Positions 8,913 to 21,514 are shown, counted from the first letter of the stretch. The stretch is DNA of 64,000 nt from Diadophis punctatus similis (GCA_023053685.1 JALIGW010000002.1:244083177-244147176); one strand, 5' to 3'. Notes: generated by a model from the letters alone, not told the origin. Program-made: numbers and translations.

Positions 8913-9850
8913 GGAGATGGACTGGGTGGCTCAAAACAGACAAGATGGCAGTTCAGATTGTGCCATACTGTGCAGCCAAAGTGGGTTGAGGAAGTGGCAT
9001 TCGGATCTCCACTGGATGAGGAAATGGGCTGCGGGGAGCAGGAGGAGGAAGAAGGCCTTTAGGTAGTCCGGGGCCCATGGTTCCCAGCAGCTACTAGAGG
9101 AGGGAGCCACGCTTCTCAGAGGAGGGGCGAGAAACCTGTCGCAAGAGACTACCGGAAGATGCCCCCTAGAAGAGTGATGGGGAACTGTCCCAACGGGATC
9201 CACCCTTGGTGGGGATGTGGAGGGGGGAGGAAAATGAGGGGAAGGGGAGGCTCTTCCTGAGGGACCACCTCCATCTTCTTAGAGTGGAAAAAGGCAGGCA
9301 GACACTCAACTGGTCCAGCAGTCATCCTAATGCTCTGCAAGGAACTTTGGATCCTGGTGGGGTCTCTTAGTCCCCCAAAGAGGCACAGAATATGAGAGAT
9401 GAGAAGAGACCCCCCAGGAACTCTCTGGGCTGCAAGGAAAGTAATATCCATGCTTCTCTATCCCTCTTCCTTTGGGGGGGATCTCGGGAGGGGGTCACAA
9501 TAAGGATACCTACACCCATACTCCTGGGCTCTCTCAGCCCTTCGACCCCCACTTTTCCTGGATACCCCAACATTTTATTTTCCCCCACCCAAATCTTCAG
9601 CCCCACTAGTTTTCTTTGAGTGGTTTCCTGTCCCCCTTCCAAATTGCCCCCCTGTAGCCCCCCCCAGATCATCTCAAAGGGAGGGGTCCCAGCACTCTTC
9701 ATTGAAGGGAGAGTTTGAAGGACAACTCAGACCCCTCCCCATCCAGTAGAAGCAGAGAGGGCGAGGGGGGGGGAAGATTTTCAGTCTTGGGGGGGTTGAA
9801 GCTTCAGGGGGCTGTTCAGGAGCTGCTTATGCTTTAGACCGGCAGGACAG
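8913..9850 (+). other. Unit 1 downstream module
   Basis: No gene is seen. The module is shared downstream of all units. It starts with gacaagatggcagttcag and continues through G-rich and C-rich stretches (taaggatacctacacccatactcctgg). Open frames here are short and not conserved between units. It is joined near 9850 to a zinc-finger 3' fragment. Confidence 0.6.
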
Positions 9851-9854
9851 TCAT

Positions 9855-10235
<381 letters not shown>

Positions 10236-11139
10236 AACATTTTTCTTCAAAAGACACACTTTATTCATCAGTAATTTCACAGAGTGACAGAAGGGAAATC
10301 CTACAATTGCTTGGTGTTGGGAGAGTGAGGATGTTTTCTTCACAAATCTGCATTAGTAACTTACCAGCATGATTACCCAAAAGGCTTAACCAGTGTTTGG
10401 GGAGTATATATAATGTTTCGCAGAGTACAGATAGTCCTCGAGTTATGTCCATAATTGGGAATCGATTTCCAGTCAAATCAAGGCACGCAGGTGTTTTTGT
10501 TAATTCTTACTAGAGCTTTGTTGATCCATGAGGAGAACCGGAGAGGAGACAAATGGAGTGAGGCTTGAAATGAAGAAGCATCTGATTGTTTATTTAGAGA
10601 TCCATAAATTATAGAGGTTGTTTTTTTAGTGTTGATGTTGAATCTGCTGGCTGAGGAGGAAGAGGGAAACTTTATTTTTCCTATTATCTTTTTTGGGGGG
10701 CTGGTTATTTTTCTTTTTTTCATATTGTCCGGTTCATATATTCACACACACACACACACATTTGTATTAAGTTTCTTTGTTTGATCTTTGTATACAATCC
10801 TTAATAAAATTATTGTTCAAAATAATCAAGAGGACTGTTTTCAGGACGTGAGCTGGGAGTTTAAAAAAGCCAAGATGGCCGTCAGATTGTGCCATTCTTT
10901 GCAGTCAAAGTCCTGCTGCTTTTTAGCTTTATGTGTGTTGCCCTTTAAAACAGCCGCCATCTTGGTTCTATCTTCTCTAGCTGGAGACTTCTGACTTCCA
11001 GGGTGGAATAAAAAGGAGTGGATTTCAGATGAACTTTAGGAAAAATGTCCTGGAGATTTGGATGGACTCCTGCTCCTAAAGGCAGATCATTGGTGGCTAC
11101 CTACATGTGCCTGACACACTCCTGATTAATTGGACCAGA
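10236..11139 (+). other. 3' UTR copy and flank of the zinc-finger fragment
   Basis: This stretch contains the decayed fold-back (about 10432-10495), a short (CA)n at 10742-10760, AATAAA at 10803-10808, and the start of a downstream module (gccaagatggccgtcag). The right part, 10990-11139, has no recognised feature. Confidence 0.55.
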
Positions 11140-11270
11140 TCTTACTTAGAACATATAGAACATATGTTTTTTTTTAATAGTTGTTCTTTACATGTTGTAC
11201 GCTGCCCTGAGTCCCCAGGGAATAGGGCGGCATATAAGAACACTAAAATAAATAAAATAAATAAATATTG
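11140..11270 (+). repeat. LINE/SINE 3' tail
   Basis: The segment gctgccctgagtcc followed by gggcggcatataag and an A-rich (AAATA)n tail is the common 3' end of squamate retroposons. Family assignment (BovB-mobilised SINE or related LINE) is not certain. Confidence 0.55.
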
Positions 11271-12040
11271 GTCACAGGAAGTGCAACCTTGAATTATGTA
11301 ATTAGTTGGTATGAATAGTTAATTGCAATGTGAGGTTAGTGTGTGTTAGTTTAAGGTGCTCATAATGGAGGGTCACACAAGCACTACACCATTGCCTATT
11401 ACAAACCAGTGTAAGTCCTGAAGATATCTACATTAAAAACTCCCACGGGTTAAAATAAAATATTTACTATCCAATTAAGAGGGAACACCAACAAAGTCTT
11501 CTACCAGCTACCAAAAAAGGCAGCTGTAGATTGCTGGGACTCACCTGCACTTTGAAATGCACCTTAGAGGTTGGTTCCAATCATTATCTAAGAGATGAAA
11601 AGCAGGCAAGATGTCCACCAGAGAAGCTGCCTTTATTAAGAGCCACCAAAGCCCTTTCCCACCTTCCTCCCTGAGGGTTTTGTTAGCTGATGCAGCTCAG
11701 AATCTATTCTAGATAAATCCCAATGAGAGAATCTGAACATGAGGCGACTGATATTCAGCTTTATTATTGGCTAGAAGATAATTTGGGCCAATCTATTTTG
11801 ATAAATAGCAGTCTTCATTTGAGTATTAGTTTTGGCCAGCAAATTAAGGGCGGAAGAAGTTTCATTAGTAATTATTTCTAAAACTGCTTGCAACCTAATA
11901 ATTCCAGACCCCCCCCCTCAAAAAAACCCACCTGTATGGATCCTTAGGATGGGAAAGGCAGAGAGGGATGGAGGGGGATGGGAGCAGCTGCCTAGATCCA
12001 CTTTGAGGATCTTTGGATCCACCAGAAGGGATCAACTGGG
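11271..12040. other. Intergenic, nothing recognised
   Basis: AT-rich single-copy-looking DNA between the zinc-finger fragment and the unit 2 CpG-rich promoter. No open frame of note and no resemblance to other parts of the window was seen. A short C run lies near 11910. Confidence 0.4.
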
Positions 12041-12960
12041 GGGCTTCTTCCCGATCCTCCCCCTGGAGCTCCCCCAACCGCGGCTGCACCGAGGACTCCT
12101 CCCCGCTTCTCTTTCCCCTCTTTCCTTCCTCAGCCGCGGAGGGGAGCCCGGAGCGTCCGGGGCGGCGCCTGCCTTTCCCCCCAGCGAGAGCGGCTCTTCC
12201 TCGGGCTCCGCCGCATCCCCTGCCGGCCCCCTTCTCCAGCCTCGGCAGACGCCGCGATCAGCGACTCTTGGGCGGCCACCGCGGAGCTTCAGTTCCCCTC
12301 CGGGATGCTGGAGCAGGAGGCAGCCCCGCCCGGGCACAGCAGGGCGCTCTTCGCATGGGCAGAGGCACCCCGGACGCCGATGCCCCGCGGAGGAACAGAG
12401 GAGCCCCGGCTGGGAGGGGGAGGGGCTGAGGCTGCAATGAGGGGCGGGGCTGCAAGGCGAGGGCGGAGCCAGAGAGGAGAGCAGAAGCCCCTCCAAGCCT
12501 CTCCCCCCCCTCCCGCCGGATTTCCGCTTCCCTCCTTGTGTTCCACTTCGACCGGCGGGCATCGCAGCTGGATCCCTCGGGGGAGGCTCCTCGATCCCGC
12601 TCGGGGTGGGTGAGTCTGCTCTCCCTCCGGCCTCCAGGCCGTCTCTCCCCCCAGAAGATCTCTCCGCCAGGAGGAAAGAAGCGGAGGGTCCCGCAGGGTT
12701 TTCCTTGGGGAGATCCGGCTCTGGCGTTGCCTGCAGGGAGCGGATCCCTCACTTCCTTGCAGGGGTGCAAAGGAGGCTCCGTCCCCGAGCTGGATCTTCC
12801 CCCTCCTCGCCCGGCCAAGGCTCCCCGGGTGGATCCGGGTGGATCCGGGAAGGAGGTTTGGGGGAAGTTCCTTTCAGAAGGTCTCTCCGTGATCCGTCAG
12901 AGCAGGAGGTCTCTGAGCGTATCCAAAAAACGAAGTATGCGGAGCTTTAAACCATGTATT
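12041..12960 (+). promoter_or_regulatory. Unit 2 CpG island, promoter and exon 1 (type B)
   Basis: A dense CpG stretch with GC boxes (gaggggcggggctg near 12437, gagggcggagcc near 12460) and TTTCCGCTTCCC near 12520. The inferred exon 1 ends before GTGAGT at 12610. It differs from the type A promoter; unit 5 has the same type, and unit 7 carries its 3' part. Long open frames on both strands reflect high GC and are not conserved. Confidence 0.6.
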
Positions 12961-13344
12961 GATGCTTGTAATGTGGTCTTAACACAGAGTGACATCATTG
13001 CAATGGGGAGGGGAGGGTTTGGTTTTGGGGAAAGAAAAGGTTTATATTAATTAATGGAGTTCATGTTTTCTTAACGCCCAAGAAATCCTTTTTCTTTGAG
13101 CTGCATCTAAAAGGCCGACAATGAAATCCTTTGTTTTAATGCTAATCTTTACTTTGCTTCTGCTTTAAAAAGATGGGTAGAATTTCTAAGCTTTGTATTT
13201 TCCTTGTTTTGCCCAGAAGAGACTGTGATGTGGCAGCTCCTTCTTGGCGGTTGTTCTACAAAGCACAAATTCTAAGGACCTTTTGAGGCTGGTCTTCTGA
13301 GCAGCTCCTAGAACAAACTGATGGCCAGAAGGCTCACTTGAATA

Positions 13345-13406
<62 letters not shown>

Positions 13407-13452
13407 GATAGATAGATAGATTGATTGATTGATTGATAGATGATAGATAGAT

Positions 13453-13526
<74 letters not shown>

Positions 13527-13707
13527 TAGAGAGGGAGGGCGGGAGGGAGGGAGGGAGGAAACACTTACTTGGAATCTTTGTGCCTTTCAACTTCCAAAAA
13601 GAGCAGCCCTTTTCACACATGCTCTTCCCCATCTGATCTCTCTCCTCTTCCTTTGAGTCTTCCTACTCAAAATTATGCATTGGTCCCACTTTCCTTTTTC
13701 CTTGCAG
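12961..13707 (+). other. Unit 2 intron with microsatellite
   Basis: Intron corresponding to that of unit 1, with the exon 2-like sequence altered (tggcagctccttcttggcgg) so that it is unlikely to be used. The compound microsatellite at 13347-13559 interrupts it. Confidence 0.5.
13347..13559. repeat. (TG)n-(GATA)n-(GGGA)n compound microsatellite
   Basis: About 28 TG units (13347-13403) are followed by GATA/GATT units (13404-13528) and a GGGA run to 13559. Other units have only gaataattgtaaataaatt at this point. GATA tracts are the main component of the snake Bkm satellite, but one tract does not show sex linkage. Confidence 0.95.
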
Positions 13708-13938
13708 AAGACCAGTGAAGACCTGGCCGTGAACTCCAGAGAGGAGAAAGGGGCCTTCTTGGATCGGGATCCACCAACATTTGGCCAGGACTCCGTTCCA
13801 GAGAATTTGGAAATCGTGGCCTGGATGGAGAAGCAAAGGGCCAATCGATTAAGCAGAAATGAAACCGGTCACAGTGGGGGTCATCCCTGGCCTTGACTCA
13901 GAGGGGTCACAAGTGACCTCTTGGTTGTAACTTTAAAG
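13708..13938 (+). other. KRAB-A-like exon, unit 2 (diverged)
   Basis: Acceptor ttcctttttccttgcag and donor AAAG|GTGAGT are intact. The frame reads TSEDLAVNSREEK and later SVPENLEIVAWMEKQ. It is more diverged than unit 1: DLAV for DVAV, NS for NF, and a deletion after MEKQ. It stops within the exon and cannot join the finger frame. As in the other units, MLE and EEW equivalents are absent. Confidence 0.55.
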
Positions 13939-14396
13939 GTGAGTAAACAAATCTTGATTAAATCTTGGTCTGGAGAATAAGCATGTTTATTATTTTAATC
14001 TTAATTTGACAAAAGAGTAAAGCAGTGAATTTGATTTTCGTGCTCAGTGGGGGCGTAATTTCTTTAATCGATATTTGTTTGTAAGAAGCCACTCTTGGTC
14101 AAGTTGGAGGTGGACCCTGGAAGGAAGGCCACAGAGTAGGGGAGTCGCAAAGGCTGGGTGGTTGCAGCCCTGAAGCCGAAAGAGGCTGCCTGGGGACTCA
14201 GCTTGAGGTGGGGCTGCCCCTGCCCAGTCTTCATCTTGTCCTTTCGTGGGGAAATGTTCTCTCAGACCAAATTGGGTCTTGTTTCAGGGATACATTTTTA
14301 GCTATAATATGTGGAGACTTCCTGATTGTTTCTTGTCCCATAATGCACTTGGGGATACAGTTTAGTAAGCTGAAGCGCTTATGCCTGGTCCTAAAA
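13939..14396. other. Unit 2 intron, left of the hAT insertion
   Basis: Begins like the other units (gagtaaacaaatcttg) and then becomes unique. No coding or RNA feature was recognised. The target-site duplication TCCTAAAA ends at 14396. Confidence 0.4.
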
Positions 14397-15584
14397 CGGG
14401 TCTGCAACAATGTTCCCTATAAGAAAAAAAAAACGGTGCGCCGCGTTCTCGTTTCATCTGCGCGGCCGCGCATGCGCACAGCCTCACCCATTAGGAAATG
14501 CCGGCAGGAAGTTAAAAACTTCCGCGCGGCGTTCTATAATCACGTGCGCGGCCGCACGGGCGCGCACCTTAGAGGGAACAGTGGTCTGCAACCTGAAACA
14601 CTCAAAGAGCCATTTGGACCCGTTTCTCAACGAAAACAAAACACCAGGAGCCACAAAACCTGGGTGGGTGTGGCCAGCTCGACGTCACTCAGTCCCATCC
14701 AGTCACATGAACCCCCCTAGCCACACCTACCCAGGTTTTGTGAATCCCTGTTTTCTATGGGAAACAGGTATCTTTGTGTGTGTGTCTCCCTCTCTCTCTG
14801 TCTCTCCCTCCCTGTCTCCCTCTCTCTCTCTCCCCCCGACTGACTGCAGCAGGAAACGGAGGGCGCCTACTTCTGGCTTTGTTGGTGCTGGATGCGCGAC
14901 CTGCTCTCCGCCCTGAGAGAGTTGCCAGGGGAAAGTGGGGCAGGGAATGGGTTCCAGGAGAGGAGGGGACCTCATCTCCCGCATTGTGAAGTGCAGAAGC
15001 TTTCACTATGCTGCGCAAGGCAGTGCAAGAGCAGCGGGCAGGCCATGGAGAGGGTATTGGCTCCTCACCCTGGCCCCACACCAAAAGGAAAGCCAGCCAA
15101 GCTTCTCCTCCTAGAAGCCCCTCTACCCTTCCCCCTACTCCCCACGCAATCCCACTTCGGGACAGAGGAGTGTGCACTGGAAACGTGTGTTGGGGCAACG
15201 TGGGAACGCGCCTTCTGACCCTCCATCACTTGGCCTGCAACTCTCTGTGGTCCTCCAGGCCCGGCTTGCTGAGGAGGGGGGTAGCAGCACTGATGCCTCC
15301 GCTACCCCGCCCGGCTTCCTCAAAGGCGCAGCGCATTTCAAAGCTGGCAGCTCGCATCTGGAGGTCTCGCAGCGGGATAGTTGCGAGAACCGGACCAGGC
15401 CTCTCCACCATCCGACTTGCCAATGGTGGCGCTTCTGCCGGGCCGCACTAAGGCTCTGCCCATCACCACTGCCGTGACAGGTCAACAGCTATTTAATCCC
15501 TCTGCCGCAACTTGGCCACAGGGAGCCCCACAGAGGGGTGAAAGAGCCGCATTTGGCTCTAGAGCAGCGGGTTGCCGACACCCG
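14397..15584. mobile_element. Non-autonomous hAT-like element
   Basis: Flanked by an 8-bp target-site duplication, TCCTAAAA (14389-14396) and TCCTAAAG (15585-15592), 7 of 8 matching; 8 bp is typical of hAT. Ends form imperfect inverted repeats (CGGGTCTGCAAC left; CGGGTGTCGGCAAC on the complement right). No transposase is visible. Internally it holds a CpG-rich block with a palindromic NRF1-type GCGCATGCGC (14468-14477) and an inverted pair, acaaaacctgggtgggtgtgg and its complement (about 14656-14676 and 14720-14741). The part from 14579 resembles a further hAT end (cagtggtctgcaacct). Confidence 0.7.
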
Positions 15585-15601
15585 TCCTAAAGCTTAAACT
15601 T

Positions 15602-18178
15602 TTTTTTCAAATTAAGTTTTTATTGTGTTTTTTCATTTAAGAAGTTTCCATACTTTATACATAACTCTGCTCATTATCTATTATTTACATGTCTATTCTT
15701 TACATATCATTACATTCAAGTTTAAGAATATTTCATACATATTTACATCTCTTTATTGAAATCCATATATTCCATATTTTTCAAATATACATTTTACTTC
15801 CTCTTATTTTACCTCTTTTTTCTCGTTTTCTATACTCAATCCATTTGTACAATTTCTTCCATATTGCATAATATTCCGAATTCATTTGTCCTTTCAGTTC
15901 AATTGCTAGTTTGTCCATTTCACCACAATCATATCTATTTTTTATTATCAAACTTTCTGAGGGTGTGTTCTTTTGTCTCCAACATTGTGCAAATGCTATT
16001 CTTGCTGCTGCTATAATATATAAAATAATGTATTTGATAGTTTTATTATAGTCCCCCTTGGTAATCCCCAATAAAAATAAGTATGGTGTATATTCTACTT
16101 GAAGGCCTGTTATTTCCTGGACCCATCTATGAATTTTTACCCAGTATTTCTTTGCTTCTGTACATGACCATCATATATGGTAAAAAGTGCCTTGTCTTTG
16201 GCCACATTTCCAACAATTTGGTTCCAAGTTTGGATAGATTTTTGCCAATCTTGCTGGTGCCATATACCATCTATAAAACATTTTATATTGAGTCTCTTTA
16301 TATTTTGCCGATTTAGTTATTTTATAATTTTTTTCCATATTTCCCCCTAGTCTTCTAATTCTATGTTATGTCCAATATTTTTTGCCCATGCTACCGTAAC
16401 TCCTTTTACTATATCTTCTGCTCTATCAAAATCTAGTAGATAGCTATAAATATTGGTTATTTGTTTTTCATTTGGGCCCGTTAATATTTTGTCTAATTGA
16501 TGTGGAACTGTCTCGAATCCATATTCTTCTTTATCTTTTTTATATTGTGATTGGATGTGCATATATGGCCACCAATCCATCGTTATTCCCTGGTCTTCCA
16601 ATTGTTGTCTATTTTTAAGATTCCCTTGGCTGTCAAATAGTTGATAGTTAACCTTTTTATTTGCATCTAAGGTATTTGGGTAGATTATTGCTTCCATTGA
16701 GGATACCCACCTAGGGATTTTCATCCAATGTTTTCTTTTAATCTCTTGCCATACTTGCATCAAGGCTTCTCTTATTTTGTGTCTCCTAAAATATGTATGC
16801 TGTTTATTTCCTTTATCCCATAGGTAGGCAGGCCATCCTTTTGATAGATCATGTCCCTCTAATGTTAGTAATCGTTTGTTTCTTAGATTGATACACTCTT
16901 TGACCCATACCAAAGTTGCTGCTTTATAGTACAGTCACCAATCAGGGAGCCCCATCCCACCTCTGCTTCTCTAATTCTGAAGGTCTATTAATTGTATTCT
17001 TGCCTTTTTCCCTGCCCAAATGAATTTTATTGTAATTTTATTTAATTCTGTAAATAATTTTTTATCTAATTTTATGGGTATGGTTCGGAAGAAGTAGAGC
17101 AATTTTGGCAAAATGTTCATTTTAATCATTGCAATATGACCTAGTATTGATAATTGTAATGTTCCCCATCTTTCCAAATCCGTTTTTATTTCTTGTATTA
17201 ATTTCCCATAATTATCTTCTTTGATTGAAGAGCATCTCGCTGTTAGCCAAATACCCAAATATTTAATTTTCTTTGTACATTTTAGTCCCAATTTTCTCTC
17301 TAATTCTCCTTCCTGTTTTAGAGTCATATTTTTCACTATCATTTTGGTTTTGGATTTATTAATTTTAAGGCCTGCTATTTCTCCATATTTCTCTATTTCA
17401 CTTAATAAAATTTGTCCTGTCTCATTTGGCTCTTCAATAAAAAATACTAGGTCGTCTGCAAACGCTTGAATTTTGTACTCTTCCTTCTTAATCCTAGTTC
17501 CTTTAATTTCTTTATTTGTTCTAATCTTCCTTAATAAAAATTCTAGTGTAAAAATAAATAACAGAGGTGATAAAGGGCATCCCTGACGGACTCCTTTTGT
17601 TATTTCGAATGGTCTTCTGATGTCTCCGTTTATTATTATGCTCGCTTTTTGTGTAGAGTATACAGACTCTATCATTTGTTCAAATCTCTTTCCAAATTTC
17701 ATTTCTTTGATCTGTCTAATCATATATTTCCAATTTAAGTTGTCAAAAGCATTTTGCGCATCTAGAAAAACAAGTGCGACTTCCTAATATTCTAATATAT
17801 TTAATACTGTTATGGATGCTGTTCATAATATTCTAATATATTTAATACTGTTCTTGTATTGTCTCCGATTTATCTCATTGGGAGAAAACCGTTTTGATCG
17901 GGGTGTATTATCTCATTTAGCATTTTCTTCATTCTTCCAGCAATGATAGTCCTGAAAATTTTATAATCCACATTTAAAAGTGATATAGGCCTGTAATTTT
18001 GAATTTGACTTTCATCCATACCTTCTTTCTTAATTACTGTAATATATGCTTCTATCCATGACGGAGGCTTCTTTGCTTCCAACAACCACCTCATTATAGA
18101 GTTCTATAAGTATTGGTTCTATTAATTCCTGTGCATTCTTATAGAACTCCCCTCGTATACCATCTGGGCTCAGGGTTT
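15602..18178 (-). mobile_element. 5'-truncated L1 LINE, antisense in unit 2 intron
   Basis: Flanked by a perfect 14-bp target-site duplication, TAAAGCTTAAACTT (15588-15601 and 18179-18192). A T-run at the left is the complement of the poly(A) tail. Minus-strand frames at 17870-18094, 16971-17723, 16347-16913 and 15781-16071 encode L1 ORF2 from the reverse-transcriptase region (VRQGCPLSPLLF, FADDLVFF) to the C-terminus. Frameshifts and stops separate them, so it is inactive. It starts three bases beyond the hAT right end. Confidence 0.92.
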
Positions 18179-18192
18179 TAAAGCTTAAACTT

Positions 18193-18388
18193 CTATTTAA
18201 ACTTAATTGAATTATTGTGGATCCTTTATTGTGGATTTTGTGACTCACTACATTTCTGAAAAGGAAATACTTGTTTCTACTTCTTTCTCCTTCCAACAGA
18301 GGGTAAAAGATTGTGAACAAGCTTTTACTTGCAAGACAACTGCGACAGATAGTAGAAATTCAGCGTAAGGCAGCAGCTGCCACAAAGC
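18193..18388 (+). other. Acceptor and 5' part of ZF-B exon
   Basis: After the L1 the ordinary intron resumes. A pyrimidine-rich acceptor (ttctttctccttccaacag) ends at 18299. The exon start resembles units 4 and 7 (type beta), with a TAG in frame 36-33 bases before the ATG. Confidence 0.6.
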
Positions 18389-19806
18389 ATGGAGCCTGGG
18401 AAAATCTGGAATCTCCCGTCAGACACAAGCAGCACTCCGAAAAACCACCAAAGAACCCACGAATGCTCAGACTGTGGGAAATCCTTTGCTCTCCAGTCCC
18501 TCCTCTTGACCCACAGGAAGGTCCATGTGGGAAGTGGATCCAGTCAAGGTTTGGAGGGTGAGAAATCCTTCTCTGGAAAAGAGGCCAAAGGTCTTAGAAG
18601 CCCCCCCAGATTAAAGTCCTATAAATGTGAGGAATGTGACTTATCCTTTGGTCTAAAGTCAAACCTCCTTAAACATCAGAAAATCCACACTGGAGAGAAA
18701 CCTTATCAATGTCTGGAATGTGGGAAATCTTTTCTTCAAAAAGTAAGTCTTAAAATCCACGAGAGAATCCACACAGGGGAGAAACCTTACAAGTGTTGGG
18801 AATGTGGGAAGAGCTTTTCTCAGAACGCAGGTCTTTGGCACCATGAAAAGATTCATGCAGGAGTCAAACCTTACAAGTGCTTTGAGTGTGGAAAATGTTT
18901 CACCCAGAGTTCAGGTCTGCGGAGTCATGAGAAAACACACAGAGGAGAGAAAAACGAAAAGTGCCTCGAATGTGGGAAATGTTTTACCCAGAAATCAACC
19001 CTGGTGGTACATCAGAGACGTCACACCGGAGAGAGACCCTATGAATGCCCAGATTGTGGGAAACGATTTCTGTATTCTCGTGAACTTCAGAGACACCAGA
19101 AGTGGCACAAAGGGGACCTACCCCATAAATGTGGGGAGTGTGGGAAAAGTTTTATGTCGCCAGCCCAAGTTCAGATTCATCAGAGAATCACACAGGGGAG
19201 AAGCCATTCCAATGTGGGGAGTGTGGGAAATGCTTTTCCCGAAAACAAAACCTTGGAAGCCATCAAAGGCTCCACACAGGAGAGAAGCCATACAGATGCG
19301 TAGAATGTGGAAAATACTTTAGAAACAAGCAAAACCTCTGGCATCATCGTAAAATCCACACAGGGGAGAAACCATATCAATGCATTGATTGTGGAAGATA
19401 TTATAGTACCACATCAGCCCTTAAAAGTCATGTGAAAATTCACACGGGGGAAAAAAACTACAAATGTTTAGACTGTGGGAGAACATTTGCTCATTCAGGT
19501 TCCTTTAGAAATCACAGCCGAATCCATACAGGAGAGAAACTTCACAAATGCTCAGAGTGTGATAAATGTTTTTCACGGAAAGATTATCTTGTGACGCATC
19601 AGCGAATCCACACTGGAGAAAAACCATATAAATGTCTGGAGTGTGGAAAATGTTTTGCCCAACCTTCAGCACTTCGCACGCACACCAGAAGTCACGCAGG
19701 AGAATGGCCTCACAAGTGTGCAGAGTGTGAGAAACCTTTTCATAGTAAATCAAAGCTAAAAAAGCACCAGAAAGTCCATAGCAGAGATAAATCTCTTCAG
19801 CTGTAA
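18389..19806 (+). pseudogene. ZF-B: C2H2 zinc-finger gene with frameshift
   Basis: The exon encodes fifteen finger units, the most complete C-terminus in the window. The first frame (ATG 18389) covers fingers 1-8. A one-base loss near 19189 (AGAATCACACAGG instead of AGAATCCACACAGG) shifts the frame in the linker, so fingers 9-15 lie in another frame, ending at TAA 19804-19806. The protein as written would have eight fingers and a missense tail to 19303. It alone keeps TGG where ZF-D, E and G have a stop, and so retains the last finger ([15 protein letters not shown]). It could still yield a truncated protein, or the shift could be a sequencing error. Confidence 0.85.
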
Positions 19807-20423
19807 ACAATGTTGGGAGCCTTTTTTAAAAAAACACATCTTAATGTTTACCAGGAACTTTACACAGTGACAGAAGGGAAATCCTACAATTATTTGGTGT
19901 GAATAAATGTTTTTCCTACTGAAGCAAAGGAACCTCAGAGAGTACACAATGAGGCCAAAGGGTGTAAATGTTGGGAGTGTGAGAATATTTTGCTTGCAAA
20001 GTCACATTATAAACTTACCGGAGTGATTACACAAAAGTTATGAGTATGTGGGGAGTAGATACAATGTTTTGCAGCAAGTAGAGGAAGTCCTTGACCTATG
20101 ACGACAACTTGGAATGGATTTCTGGTCATAAGTTCCTTCAGTTGTAAGTCAAGGAACCAGGTATTTCCCTTAATTTTTACTAGACTGTGTTGATCAATGA
20201 GAACTGAAACCTTAGAGAGGAGAAAATGGGGCGAAGGGTGGAATGAATCTGGTGGTTTATTTAGTGATAAAGTTTTGATGTTGAATCTTCTGGCTGAGGA
20301 TGAAGAGGAAAAGTTTCTTTTTCCTATTATATTTTTGGAAGGAATTTTTCTCCATTTTCTCATTATCTTTTTCATATATTCATACAGAAATATTTGTACT
20401 ATCTTTCTGTGCATATAATCCTT
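19807..20423 (+). other. ZF-B 3' UTR
   Basis: Matches the 3' UTR of the other units. It holds the fold-back (arms about 20089-20103 and 20139-20153) and the agaggagaaaatggggcgaag stretch. No coding feature. Confidence 0.65.
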
Positions 20424-20429
20424 AATAAA
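20424..20429 (+). terminator. Poly(A) signal, unit 2
   Basis: AATAAA in the shared context ccttaataaaagtatcgttc. Confidence 0.65.
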
Positions 20430-21514
20430 AGTATCGTTCAAAATATTCAAGAGGGCCTTTTTCAGGAGATGGACTGGGTGGCTCAAAACAGACAAGATGG
20501 CAGTTCAGATTGTGCCATACTGTGCAGCCAAAGTGGGTTGAGGAAGTGGCTCTCGGACCTCCACTGGATCAGGAAGTGGGCTGCGGGGAGGAGTAAGGCC
20601 CTCAGGGAGTCCAGGGCCCATGGTTCCCAGCAGCTGCTAGAGGGTGGACCCATGCTTCTCAGAGGAGAGGCGGGAAACCTGTCAGAACAGGCTACCGACG
20701 CCCCCTAGAGGAGAGATGGGGAACTATCGGTTCCAGCAGGATCCACCCTTGGTGAGGTGAGGGAGGGGAGAGGAAAATGAGGGGAAGGGGAGGCGCTTCC
20801 TGATGGACCACCTCCATCTTTCCAGGGTGGAAAAAGGCAGGCAGGCACTCAACTGGTCCAACAGTCATCATAACGCTCTGGAGGGAACCTTGGATCTCAG
20901 TGTGGTCTCTTTGCCTCCCCCAAAAATGACAGGAAATACGAGAGGAGGGAAGAGACTCCCAGGAACTCTCTGGGGTGCAAGGAAAGTAATATCCATGCTT
21001 CTCTAGCCCTCTTCCTTTGGGGGGGGATCTGGGGAGGGGGTCACAATAAGGATACCTACACCCATACTCCTGGACTCTCCTAGCCCTTCGACCCCCACCT
21101 TCCCTGGATACCCCAAACTTTTCTTCTCCCCCAATCTTCATATCCCCACTAGCTTTCTTTGAATGGTTTTCAAGGCCTTTTTCCTGTCCCCCTCCCAAAT
21201 AGACCCCCTGTTTTCAGTCTTTGTGTGTGTGTGTGTGTGTGTGTGGCAGCTTCAGGGGGCTGCTTCCTTTTGTGCCCCCCTCCCCATGATTCTCCACTTG
21301 AATCTCCCTTTCTCTGTGTGCCTGGAGGGGTGGACTAGATGCCCTCTTAAAGTCCTTTGATGCCTCCTTGAGTCCAGTCTGTGTCTGCTGAGATTTCGAA
21401 AGGGCAAAGTGGAGGCAGGGGTCTCTATGGAGAGCCTCCATCCTCCAGGTCATGCTTTTCCCTAAGGTGCTTTTCCAAAAGGCATCTGGACTTTCTTGTT
21501 TTTTCCACCTTGAA

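Noticed and set aside
12032..12818. Long frames on both strands in the unit 2 CpG island
   Set aside because: High GC with few stops in all frames, proline/arginine-rich, no conservation with unit 5.
13186..13632. Minus-strand frames rich in YLSIYLSI and HTHTHT
   Set aside because: Translations of the GATA and TG microsatellite.
16971..17723. The antisense L1 reverse transcriptase as a working gene
   Set aside because: The element is 5'-truncated, lacks ORF1 and endonuclease, and its ORF2 is split by frameshifts and stops.
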